Below are positions 26,071 through 32,856 of a stretch of DNA of 33,339 bases, one piece after another. This stretch comes from an uncultured Devosia sp. (GTDB taxonomy: Bacteria; Pseudomonadota; Alphaproteobacteria; Rhizobiales; Devosiaceae): the NCBI RefSeq assembly GCF_946479885.1, contig NZ_CAMLHM010000045.1:1-33339 (forward strand), given 5' to 3'. Position numbers and translations under genes: made by a program. The notes under the pieces are model-generated. The model did no database searches. It worked only from the letters and a program-made list of their open reading frames with translations, and was not told the DNA's origin. Every line of letters starts with the position of its first letter. Position 1 is the first letter of the stretch.

Positions 26071-26101
26071 AAAGGGCCGCCCCATCGGAGCGGCCCTTTT
26101 T
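26071..26101 (+). terminator. Rho-independent terminator of the aldo/keto reductase operon
   Basis: AGGGCCGC (26073-26080), 9-nt loop, GCGGCCCT (26090-26097) followed by TTTT. It lies 34 nt past the reductase 2 stop. Because an AAA run precedes the stem, it may also stop rlpA transcripts from the other side. Confidence 0.85.
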
Positions 26102-26121
26102 CATCCATGCGCGCCGGCGTC

Positions 26122-26475
26122 TTAGAGCTGGCTGATGCAGACCGAGGTCGTGCCGCGATTGCGGAAGCCCAGCTTGGTCGCTGCAGCCTTGCTGAGATCG
26201 ATGATGCGGCTGCCGTGGAACGGCCCGCGATCATTGATGGTCACTTCGATTTCATTGCCGGTCCGCTGGTCGGTGACCATGACCTTGGTGCCGAAGGGGA
26301 GGGAACGATGCGCCGCCGTCATGGCGTTTTCGTTGAAGATCTCTCCTGAAGCGGCCCGTTTCCCGTTGAAACCGGGACCGTACCAGGAGGCGCCGCCGCA
26401 TTGGGCATAGGCTGCAGTGGAAAAGGTGAGGAGAGCTGCAGCAACTGCGGCGACGGAAACGGCTTTTCTAATCAA
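26122..26475 (-). CDS. rlpA: RlpA-like double-psi beta-barrel protein
   Basis: A 117-residue exported protein consisting of a signal peptide (about 1-24, VAAVAAALLTFSTAAYA) and one RlpA/DPBB domain. Family motifs are CGGASWYGPGFNGKRAASGEIFN, MTAAHRSLPFGTKVMVTD, VTINDRGPFHGSRIIDLSKAAA and LGF near the end. RlpA proteins are septal-ring lytic transglycosylases acting on denuded glycan; short forms lacking the SPOR domain, as here, are common, and enzymatic activity is not certain. The first codon must be TTG: in frame, a TGA lies four codons upstream and no ATG or GTG intervenes before the signal peptide. A hairpin (26483-26504) sits just before this start. Confidence 0.88.
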   Translation of the reverse strand: MIRKAVSVAAVAAALLTFSTAAYAQCGGASWYGPGFNGKRAASGEIFNENAMTAAHRSLPFGTKVMVTDQRTGNEIEVTINDRGPFHGSRIIDLSKAAATKLGFRNRGTTSVCISQL

Positions 26476-26893
26476 GCTTTTGACTCACGAAGTTTAAGGT
26501 GAGTTGCTGATTAATGGCGCCAGCGGGCCACAATGTGCCCTTGCTGGCCATATCCGGCCGAGACCATCCGCCTGTTGCAGGCATGCCGCAGCATTTGCGG
26601 CAGTATTTCTGCCGTGTTGCTGAATGGATCGGCGAAACTGGAGGAAATGAATCCGCTATCAGGCTGCTTGCGAGCAACCGGCGACCGCATCCGGGCCGAT
26701 CCCGGATTCATCTTGCTTGCTGTGGCCGTGACGTCACAGTTCCACCCGAACTGTCCCAAAATCGCACAGAGCATAAGGTTCCGCGCAGAATTTGGACGAT
26801 GTCGCGGCCGTCCGAGCCCGATTGTGGCGCGATTGTGGCTGCTGGTCCGGCCCGGAATCGTGCTAGGCCAGTCCCGTTTTCAAGGGGGATATC
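26476..26893. other. Long intergenic region with alternative hairpins, no gene recognised
   Basis: This 418-nt divergent region between rlpA and a doxX-like gene has several open frames but none with a coding-like composition. It holds ACTCAC/GTGAGT arms (26483-26504) in the rlpA leader, two overlapping hairpins that share bases 26598-26602 (TGCCGCA/TGCGGCA at 26584-26602; CGGCAG/CTGCCG at 26598-26614), and the 10-bp palindrome GTGACGTCAC at 26728-26737. A regulatory RNA or structured leader is possible. Confidence 0.5.
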
Positions 26894-27265
26894 ATGACCA
26901 CCGCTGCCACGTTGATGCTGCTCGGGCGCATCATTTTCGGCCTGTTCTTCGTCATCGCCGCTTTCCGCAACACGGTCGGGTTTCGCGATCGCATCCCGTC
27001 GGTCACCAACTATGGCTGGTCCATGCCCCCGGCGCTGGTCGCGGCGGGCTTCGCCATGCAGTGGGTCGGCGGCATTTCCCTTGTGCTGGGCTGGTTTACC
27101 GTGCTCGGCGCGCTGGTGCTGATCGTGTTCCTCGTGCTGGCCACGGCCTGCTACCACAATCTCTTCCGCTTCAAGGGCAAGGAGCGCGATCCGCATCTTT
27201 ACCTGACGCTGGTCAACATCACGCTGGTGGGCGGGTTGCTGCTGGTCATTGCCGACGCACTTTAG
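26894..27265 (+). CDS. DoxX family membrane protein 1
   Basis: A 123-residue protein with four predicted membrane helices, of the DoxX-like family. It starts with LGRIIFGLFFVIAAFRNTVGF, where FG...RN is the family pattern, and continues through VAAGFAMQWVGGISLVLGW and LIVFLVLATACYHNLFRF to a final helix. The function of stand-alone DoxX proteins is unsettled; relatives take part in quinone-linked redox or oxidative-stress complexes. AAGGGGGAT lies 4-12 nt before the ATG. A related copy is at 29588-29965, with YHNLFRF matched by FHNFWDY. It appears monocistronic, followed by a diguanylate cyclase gene after 65 nt. Confidence 0.85.
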   Translation: MTTAATLMLLGRIIFGLFFVIAAFRNTVGFRDRIPSVTNYGWSMPPALVAAGFAMQWVGGISLVLGWFTVLGALVLIVFLVLATACYHNLFRFKGKERDPHLYLTLVNITLVGGLLLVIADAL

Positions 27266-27330
27266 TTTGGCGGCGATAACCCTTTTCAAATGACTTCGGG
27301 GTCAGACTTGCCGCGCTTAGGACGCAGGCA

Positions 27331-28419
27331 ATGATATTTCAATCGACCCACCGTCCCGACGCGCCGCCTGCAACAGCAGCGACGCGGCGGGACGAGCATC
27401 ATGGCATCAGGACGATCGGGCGGCTGATCATGCTTTGCGCGGTCGGACTGGTCATCTCTGCCATGCTGCTGGTCGGCACCGCGCTTCAGGTCATGCGCAG
27501 CATCGATCAGGCCGATCTCGCCACCGAACGCCTGCGTGCCGCCAATGCCATTGACGCCATGGTGGCCATCCACGGCTCGTTGACCGAAACCCATGCCATC
27601 GCGCTGGGGCAGGTTGCCGGACTGTCGGGCGCCCACTTGTCCACCCGGCTGCAGGCCGACACCTTGACCCAGCAGATTCCGCTCCTGGCCGACCAGGGTC
27701 CCTCGGGCAGCTACCTTACCTGGACCCGATCCAACATGGCCGAGCAGATTTTCCGCCAGTTCGCACCCGTCCGCCTGCCGATCATCGGCGCCATGCTGCT
27801 GCTGGTGCTGGGGGTGCTGCTGAAAATGCGCCAGGTGGTGACCGATATCGAGCGCCAGCGGCAACTGGCCCATCGCCAGTCGCGCAGCGATGTGGTGACG
27901 GGGCTGGCCAACCGCCTGGCCTTCGAAACCGCGCTGAGCGACCTGGCCCTCGGTGCGACACCCTTTGCCATCATCATCCTCGATCTCGACCACTTCAAGG
28001 ATATCAACGACGCCTTCGGCCATCCGGCTGGCGACGAAGTGCTGCGCGTGGTCGGCGCTCGGCTGTCGCGCCTGCTCGACGCGGGTGATTTGCTGGCGCG
28101 CCTGGGTGGCGATGAGTTCGTCATGCTGTGCACCAGCCGGTCGACGCAGCCCGCATTGACCGTGCTGGCGCAGCATTGCATCACCGCCATCGAGCAACCC
28201 ATCCCCATCGAGGACAGCACGGTGCGGGTTGGCGTGAGCCTCGGCATCGTTCCGGCAGCCGCGCTGCACCTGCTGCCATCCACGCTGATGGGTGCCGCCG
28301 ACGCGGCGCTCTATCGCGCGAAATCGGCGCCCGGCAGCGCCTTCCGCTTCGCTGGCGAGGCACAATCCAGCTCCGGGCCATCATCGCCGCTGGCGGCACA
28401 GCTCCTCGCGACCGCCTAG
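27331..28419 (+). CDS. Membrane-anchored diguanylate cyclase (GGDEF)
   Basis: A 362-residue protein that should make cyclic di-GMP. Two membrane helices (about 31-55 and 148-166) flank a periplasmic domain of about 90 residues with no family I recognise. The GGDEF domain begins at SRSDVVTGLANRLAFE and contains LDLDHFKDINDAFGHPAGDEVL and an intact GGDEF at 259-263, so catalysis is expected. The inhibitory I-site is absent: the four residues at that place read DAGD instead of RxxD. There is no EAL domain. The N-terminal 30 residues are hydrophilic and the ribosome-binding site is weak (AGGA about 10 nt upstream). Confidence 0.9.
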   Translation: MIFQSTHRPDAPPATAATRRDEHHGIRTIGRLIMLCAVGLVISAMLLVGTALQVMRSIDQADLATERLRAANAIDAMVAIHGSLTETHAIALGQVAGLSGAHLSTRLQADTLTQQIPLLADQGPSGSYLTWTRSNMAEQIFRQFAPVRLPIIGAMLLLVLGVLLKMRQVVTDIERQRQLAHRQSRSDVVTGLANRLAFETALSDLALGATPFAIIILDLDHFKDINDAFGHPAGDEVLRVVGARLSRLLDAGDLLARLGGDEFVMLCTSRSTQPALTVLAQHCITAIEQPIPIEDSTVRVGVSLGIVPAAALHLLPSTLMGAADAALYRAKSAPGSAFRFAGEAQSSSGPSSPLAAQLLATA

Positions 28420-28519
28420 GCACCTCCATTCATTTTTGAATAGAGAACCTCCGGTCTTAGGCAAAAGCCAAACAAGGATGATTGGGCTAGTTCTTTCCAC
28501 ATCGAGGAAGGAAACCGCC

Positions 28520-28930
28520 ATGACCAACCACTTCACGCCGCAATCTGCCGCCGCCGCATCCGCTGCCGCCGCCAATGCCCGCCTGCTGCAGCGCCTTGAA
28601 GGCGGCGTCATGCTGGCCCTGGGCATCGCCGCCTATGCCTGGCTGGGCCAATCCTGGTGGGTCTTTGCCCTGCTGCTCCTGGCGCCCGATCTCGCCATGC
28701 TGGGCTATCTGCGCTCCACCGCCATGGGCACGCTGACCTATAACCTGGCCCATACCTATGTCGCGCCGGCCCTGCTGGCCCTGCTGGGCCTTGCCATTGG
28801 GCCATGGGCCCTCGGCCTCGCCGCCATCTGGACCGCCCATATCGGCGTCGACCGGCTGTTGGGCTACGGCCTCAAGCTCAGCTCGGGTTTTCACCACACC
28901 CATCTGGGCCCGGTCGGCAAGGCGCGCTGA
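28520..28930 (+). CDS. DUF4260 family membrane protein
   Basis: A 136-residue membrane protein resembling the DUF4260 family. An Ala-rich N-terminus (QSAAAASAAAANA) leads into LLQRLEGGVMLALGIAAYAWLG and three to four membrane helices. The conserved end GVDRLLGYGLKLSSGFHHTHLGPVGK is the family hallmark. The function is unknown. GAGGAAGGAA precedes the chosen ATG; an in-frame ATG at 28478 would add 14 residues but has no spaced ribosome-binding site. It is flanked by the diguanylate cyclase gene and the Rrf2-DoxX pair. Confidence 0.82.
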   Translation: MTNHFTPQSAAAASAAAANARLLQRLEGGVMLALGIAAYAWLGQSWWVFALLLLAPDLAMLGYLRSTAMGTLTYNLAHTYVAPALLALLGLAIGPWALGLAAIWTAHIGVDRLLGYGLKLSSGFHHTHLGPVGKAR

Positions 28931-29034
28931 GCGCCTCAGCGCCGCCCTTGCCCCCGAAAATCAGCCGACCCGCGTCCTTCCCGGCGCGGGTCGAAATTTT
29001 TGTCGGCGGCGGGTCTCGACAAGCGAAGTAATCA

Positions 29035-29051
29035 TGGATATAATTTATCCA
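29035..29051. promoter_or_regulatory. Candidate Rrf2 operator
   Basis: TGGATA-TAATT-TATCCA is a perfect interrupted palindrome in the rrf2 leader, 15-31 nt before the start codon. It is A/T-rich against a G/C-rich background and would overlap the promoter, which suggests autorepression by the Rrf2 protein. Confidence 0.5.
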
Positions 29052-29066
29052 CGATAGGAGTTGTCC

Positions 29067-29576
29067 ATGAAGCTGAGCGACGGTGTCGAACAATCAATCC
29101 ACAGCGCACTGATGCTGGCCAGCCTTGGCGCCGATGCCGTGCTCGCCGCCTCGGCGCTCGCCGAATATCACGGCGTGTCCCCGAGCTACCTGCTCAAGCA
29201 TCTGCAGGTGCTTGTTGGCGCCGATATCCTCCAATCGGTGCCCGGCCCCAAGGGCGGCTATCGCCTCGCCCGGCCGCTCGACACGATCTCGCTGCTCGAC
29301 ATCGTGGTTGCCATCGAGGGAGCATCGCCGGCCTTCCGCTGCACCGAAATTCGCCGCCGCGGACCCGCTCCCCTCGCCGAAAAGTTCTTCGGCGCGCCTT
29401 GCGCCGTCAATGCCGCGATGCTGCGGGCGGAGCAGGCCTATCGCGCCGAACTGCGCAAGACCACGCTCGCCGATCTGGTGACCGATCCACAAACCCCGCT
29501 GGGCGCCGCCATCGATGCCCGCGGCTGCGCCTTCATCGACCGCCACGCCAGGCGGCAAGCCCCCACTGCCAACTAA
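29067..29576 (+). CDS. Rrf2 family transcriptional regulator
   Basis: A 169-residue winged-helix regulator of the Rrf2 family. The domain runs from MKLSDGVEQSIHSALMLA through SPSYLLKHLQVLVGADILQSVPGPKGGYRLARP to VVAIEG, matching the family throughout. Cysteines occur at 92, 112 and 154, not the compact C-x5-C-x5-C arrangement of IscR, so an iron-sulfur cluster is uncertain. ATAGGAG gives a good ribosome-binding site for ATG 29067; an upstream in-frame TTG is less likely. Eleven nucleotides separate it from the doxX gene it presumably controls. A palindrome overlaps its own leader. Confidence 0.9.
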   Translation: MKLSDGVEQSIHSALMLASLGADAVLAASALAEYHGVSPSYLLKHLQVLVGADILQSVPGPKGGYRLARPLDTISLLDIVVAIEGASPAFRCTEIRRRGPAPLAEKFFGAPCAVNAAMLRAEQAYRAELRKTTLADLVTDPQTPLGAAIDARGCAFIDRHARRQAPTAN

Positions 29577-29587
29577 GGAAATCCACC

Positions 29588-29965
29588 ATGACCACCGATC
29601 CGACCACGCTCATCCTCGCGCTCGCCCGGCTGCTGCTCGGCGGCTCCTTCCTGCTCTTTGGTATCAGGAACGTCGGCAACATTGCTGGCCTGACGGCAGG
29701 CCTCACCGCCCGTGGCATGGTGCTGCCCCGCCTCTCCGCCATTATCGGGGTGGGCCTCCAGATTGTTGGTGGCGCCCTGACCGCCATCGGGCCGTTCGGC
29801 CTCGTCGGCGGCGCGGCCCTGATCGTCTTCGTGATCTTCGCCACCGTGCTGTTCCACAATTTCTGGGACTATTCGGGCGCCGACCGCGCCACCCACTTCA
29901 ATGCGACGATCATGAATGTCGGCCTGGTGGGCGCTTTCCTGCTGCCCATCGCCGCTTCGCTCTGA
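29588..29965 (+). CDS. DoxX family membrane protein 2
   Basis: A 125-residue, four-helix DoxX-like membrane protein: LARLLLGGSFLLFGIRNVGNI, GVGLQIVGGALTAIGPFGLVGG, LIVFVIFATVLFHNFWDY and NVGLVGAFLLPIAASL. It is a distant paralogue of the protein at 26894-27265. It follows rrf2 by 11 nt and is probably co-transcribed with it; Rrf2-DoxX pairs are recurrent in proteobacteria, often tied to redox or electrophile stress. A G/C hairpin (GGGGCGG-CCGCCCC, 29976-29993) lies just beyond the stop without a U tract. Confidence 0.87.
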   Translation: MTTDPTTLILALARLLLGGSFLLFGIRNVGNIAGLTAGLTARGMVLPRLSAIIGVGLQIVGGALTAIGPFGLVGGAALIVFVIFATVLFHNFWDYSGADRATHFNATIMNVGLVGAFLLPIAASL

Positions 29966-30003
29966 CCTGAACGCTCGGGGCGGTTAGCCGCCCCGGCGGC
30001 TCC

Positions 30004-30606
30004 TCAGGCTTTGACCACCCGATAGTCCATATGGGTGGTGTAGCGCGTGGCGCGGGCGCCGATCGGTTCGAGCCTCGCCGTCAGCCCATCCCACAGCCGC
30101 TCACCATGAACCGCGATCAGCGGCGCGATATGCAGGTGCAAGGTGTCCACGGCGCCGGCATTGAGATAGTGCCGCGTCGTGCTCACGCCACCGGCTATGG
30201 CAACATTGCGTGCGCCCGCCGCCTGCCGCGCCAGCGTGAGCGCAGATTCCGGTCCGTCCGTCACGAAGTGAAACACCGTACCGCCCTCCATCGCGATGGG
30301 CGGGTGCTCATGGTGGGTCAGCACGAAAACCGGTGCGTGATAGGGCGGGTTTGGCCCCCACCAGCCGGTCCACTCCGCTTCCCACACATCGGGTCCAGGC
30401 GCGGCGAACATGTTGCGGCCCATGATGAAGGCACCATAGTCGGTGATCGCGTCGATTTCCGCGCGGTTGTTGTCGGCATCCTCAAACATGAACCGACCCA
30501 GTTGCCGCGGGTCGATGGATCCGAAGGGGCTCTGCCGCGTCTGGTTCACGCCGGTCCCGAACCCGTCCAGCGACAGCATCATGTGGGCGCGAACCTGCTG
30601 TGCCAT
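30004..30606 (-). CDS. Dihydrofolate reductase family protein (RibD C-terminal-like)
   Basis: A 200-residue protein of the dihydrofolate-reductase-like family (RibD_C fold). It opens with RAHMMLSLDGFGTG, where the family's SLDG appears, and continues with YGAFIMGRNMF, PVFVLTHHEHPP and ARNVAIAGGVSTTRHYLNAGAVDTLHLHIAPL. Members are NADPH reductases of mostly unknown substrate and are often regulated by a stress-responsive repressor. ATG at 30606 was chosen because GGAGC lies about 7 nt upstream; the frame opens a little further upstream through an A/T-rich palindrome that looks like an operator. It is on the same strand as the RutR-like gene upstream, 75 nt away. Confidence 0.88.
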   Translation of the reverse strand: MAQQVRAHMMLSLDGFGTGVNQTRQSPFGSIDPRQLGRFMFEDADNNRAEIDAITDYGAFIMGRNMFAAPGPDVWEAEWTGWWGPNPPYHAPVFVLTHHEHPPIAMEGGTVFHFVTDGPESALTLARQAAGARNVAIAGGVSTTRHYLNAGAVDTLHLHIAPLIAVHGERLWDGLTARLEPIGARATRYTTHMDYRVVKA

Positions 30607-30623
30607 TTCCAAGCTCCATAACT

Positions 30624-30644
30624 TAATAGTATACTTAACTATTA
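30624..30644. promoter_or_regulatory. Candidate repressor operator upstream of the dihydrofolate-reductase-like gene
   Basis: TAATAGT, 7-nt spacer ATACTTA, ACTATTA: perfect 7-bp arms in a conspicuously A/T-rich stretch, 18-38 nt upstream of the ATG. The overlapping AGTATACT (30628-30635) is also palindromic. The spacing suits a dimeric winged-helix repressor (HxlR, MarR or ArsR type), none of which is encoded in this window. Confidence 0.5.
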
Positions 30645-30681
30645 GGGCGAACAATGCGTGCTGTCAAACCGGGCTTGCGGA

Positions 30682-31401
30682 TCAGGCTTTGGGTCGTGGC
30701 GTCAGCCCGTGCAGGAACAGCTGCTCGAGATAGCGGGCCGCATCCTCGAAGCGGCCTTCGCCGCCGCGATCGGGGCCGAGCACGGCCCGCACCTGCACGT
30801 CGAAATCGGCATAGTGCTGAGTCGTCGCCCAGATCGAGAAGATCAGGTGATAGGGGTCCGTGCGGGCCAGCTTGCCCTCGTCCATCCAGCCCAGCATCAC
30901 CTTGGCCTTCTCGTCGACCAGGTTCTTGAGGTCGATCTCGATCATCTCGATGATGCGCGGCGCGCCCTGCAGCATCTCATTGGCAAACAGGCGACTTTCG
31001 CGCGGATAGTCGCGCGCCATTTCGAGCTTGCGGCGGATATAGGAACGGATCTCGGGGAAAGGATCGCCATCGGCGTTCATTTCCTGCAGCGGCGCCAGCC
31101 AGGTTTCGAGCAAAGCCGCCATCAGCCGGCGATGAATCTCTTCCTTCCGGGGAAAGTAGTAGAGCAGGTTGGGCTTGCTCATCCCGGCCACTTCGGCGAT
31201 CTGGTCGATCGTGGCGCCGCGAAAGCCATGCACCGAAAACACCTCCAGCGCCGCCTCCAGGATCACGTCCTGCTTTTCCCGCTGGATGCGGGTCAGCGGG
31301 CGCGGCTTGGGATGCGGGTGCGCGGCCGCCTTGGCGTCGGCTTTGTGCTGGCGCTTGGGGGTGGCGGAGGGCTCGGCACTTTTCAGCTTTGAGGGCGGCA
31401 T
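30682..31401 (-). CDS. rutR: RutR-like TetR family regulator of pyrimidine/beta-alanine catabolism
   Basis: A 239-residue regulator closely following E. coli RutR in sequence pattern: AALEVFSVHGFRGATIDQIAEVAGMSKPNLLYYFPRKEEI (helix-turn-helix at 62-84), ETWLAPLQEMNADGDP, KLEMARDYPRESRLFANEMLQGAPRI, DEKAKVMLGWMDEGKL and FSIWATTQHYADFDVQVRAV. E. coli RutR binds uracil and thymine and releases DNA. A 40-residue Lys/Pro/Ala-rich extension precedes the DNA-binding domain. Start 31401 was chosen for AAGG about 9 nt upstream; an in-frame ATG at 31488 would overlap the operator and the transaminase leader. It diverges from the transaminase-mmsA genes, with a RutR-box match between. Confidence 0.9.
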   Translation of the reverse strand: MPPSKLKSAEPSATPKRQHKADAKAAAHPHPKPRPLTRIQREKQDVILEAALEVFSVHGFRGATIDQIAEVAGMSKPNLLYYFPRKEEIHRRLMAALLETWLAPLQEMNADGDPFPEIRSYIRRKLEMARDYPRESRLFANEMLQGAPRIIEMIEIDLKNLVDEKAKVMLGWMDEGKLARTDPYHLIFSIWATTQHYADFDVQVRAVLGPDRGGEGRFEDAARYLEQLFLHGLTPRPKA

Positions 31402-31436
31402 TTTCGCCTTGCTAGAAAGTTTGGGAGTGCTAACAT

Positions 31437-31452
31437 TTTTCCAACTGGTCAA
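31437..31452. promoter_or_regulatory. RutR box between rutR and the transaminase gene
   Basis: TTTTCCAACTGGTCAA matches the E. coli RutR consensus TTGACCA-N2-TGGTCAA in 12 of 14 defined positions, with the right arm perfect. It is 36 nt upstream of rutR and 75 nt upstream of the transaminase start, so one site could control both directions. Confidence 0.65.
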
Positions 31453-31527
31453 AATTTCTGGACTTAACGGCGTCCCGTCAAGTGCCAAATGACAGGCCCG
31501 AGCAGAATCAACGAGAGCGAGACGTCC

Positions 31528-32856
31528 GTGTCCAATTCAAATGCCGTGGTGCCGAACGACCTGAGCGCCTTCTGGATGCCGTTTACCGCTAATCGGCAGT
31601 TCAAGAAATCCCCGCGCATGTTCGTCGCCGCCAAGGACATGCACTACACCACTTCCGATGGCCGTCAGGTGCTCGATGGCACGGCGGGTCTGTGGTGCGT
31701 CAATGCCGGCCATGCCCGTCCCAAGATCGTCGAGGCCATCGCCAAGCAGGCGGCCGAACTCGATTACGCCCCTGCCTTCCAGATGGGCCATCCCAAAGCC
31801 TTCGAGCTGGCCAACCGCATTGTCGATATCGCGCCTGATGGCCTCGACCATGTGCTGTTCACCAATTCGGGCTCTGAATCGGTCGAGACCGCGCTCAAGG
31901 TCGCCCTGGCCTATCACCGCGTGAAGGGCGATGGCGCCCGCTCCCGCCTCATCGGCCGCGAACGCGCCTATCACGGCGTCAATTTCGGCGGCATTTCGGT
32001 GGGCGGCATCGTCACCAACCGCAAGATGTTCGGCAGCCTGCTCGGCGGCGTCGACCACATGCCCCATACCCATAACCTTGCCAAGAACGCCTTTTCCAAG
32101 GGCCTGCCCGAATATGGCGTCGAACTGGCCGATGAGCTCGAGCGCATCGTTACGCTCCATGATGCCTCGACCATCGCCGCCGTCATCGTCGAGCCCGTCG
32201 CCGGCTCCACCGGCGTGCTGATCCCGCCCGCCGGTTACCTCAAGCGCCTGCGCGAAATCACCAAGAAGCACGGCATCCTGCTGATTTTCGACGAAGTCAT
32301 CACCGGTTTCGGGCGCCTGGGCACCCCCTTCGGCGCCGACTATTTCGGCGTCACGCCCGATATCATGGTCACGGCCAAGGGCCTCACCAATGGCGTCATC
32401 CCGATGGGCGCCGTGCTGGTGTCCTCGGAAATCCACGACGCCTTCATGGGCGGGCCGGAGCACGTCATCGAGTTCTTCCACGGCTATACCTATTCGGGTA
32501 ATCCCATCGCCTCAGCGGCGGGTCTGGCCACGCTCGAAACCTACAAGGACGAGGGCCTCCTCACCCGCGGCGCCGCATTGGCGCCGGTCTGGCAGGATGC
32601 GCTGCATTCGCTGAAGGGCGAGCCGCATGTCATCGACGTCAGAAATATCGGCCTCGTCGGCGCCATCGAGCTCGAACCGATTGCCGGCCAACCGACCAAA
32701 CGCGCCTTCTCGGCCTTCCTCAAGTGTTTCGAGGACGGCTACCTGATCCGCACCACCGGCGACATCATCGCCATGTCCCCGCCGCTGATCGTCTCGGAAA
32801 GCCAGATCGGCGAACTGATCGACGGCGTCCGCACCGCGCTGAGGAGCATCGACTGA
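31528..32856 (+). CDS. Beta-alanine--pyruvate (omega-amino acid) transaminase
   Basis: A 442-residue class III PLP-dependent aminotransferase. It would move the amino group of beta-alanine to pyruvate, giving malonate semialdehyde and alanine. Landmarks are NDLSAFWMPFTANRQFKKSPRM at the N-terminus, GLWCVNAGHARPKI, FTNSGSESVETALK (PLP phosphate loop), RAYHGVNFGG, VIVEPVAGSTGVL, FDEVITGFGRLG (Asp contacting the PLP ring) and the Schiff-base Lys284 in VTAKGLTNG. Length is normal. I chose GTG 31528 because the conserved N-terminus starts there (SNSNAVVPNDL) and GAGAGCGAGA lies upstream; an in-frame ATG at 31489 has no ribosome-binding site. Its TGA overlaps the mmsA ATG by one base. Taurine or GABA are possible alternative substrates. 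Confidence 0.9.
   Translation: MSNSNAVVPNDLSAFWMPFTANRQFKKSPRMFVAAKDMHYTTSDGRQVLDGTAGLWCVNAGHARPKIVEAIAKQAAELDYAPAFQMGHPKAFELANRIVDIAPDGLDHVLFTNSGSESVETALKVALAYHRVKGDGARSRLIGRERAYHGVNFGGISVGGIVTNRKMFGSLLGGVDHMPHTHNLAKNAFSKGLPEYGVELADELERIVTLHDASTIAAVIVEPVAGSTGVLIPPAGYLKRLREITKKHGILLIFDEVITGFGRLGTPFGADYFGVTPDIMVTAKGLTNGVIPMGAVLVSSEIHDAFMGGPEHVIEFFHGYTYSGNPIASAAGLATLETYKDEGLLTRGAALAPVWQDALHSLKGEPHVIDVRNIGLVGAIELEPIAGQPTKRAFSAFLKCFEDGYLIRTTGDIIAMSPPLIVSESQIGELIDGVRTALRSID

Noticed and set aside
26728..26737. GTGACGTCAC palindrome as a specific operator
   Set aside because: Only ten bases, a single copy and no family of regulator that I can tie to it here.
26533..27279. 248-residue frame through the rlpA/doxX gap
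   Set aside because: It reads across non-coding DNA and then the wrong frame of the doxX gene; no motif or start signal.
29976..29993. GGGGCGG/CCGCCCC hairpin after doxX 2 as a strong terminator
   Set aside because: A good stem but no U tract; it may contribute to termination but does not meet the usual form.
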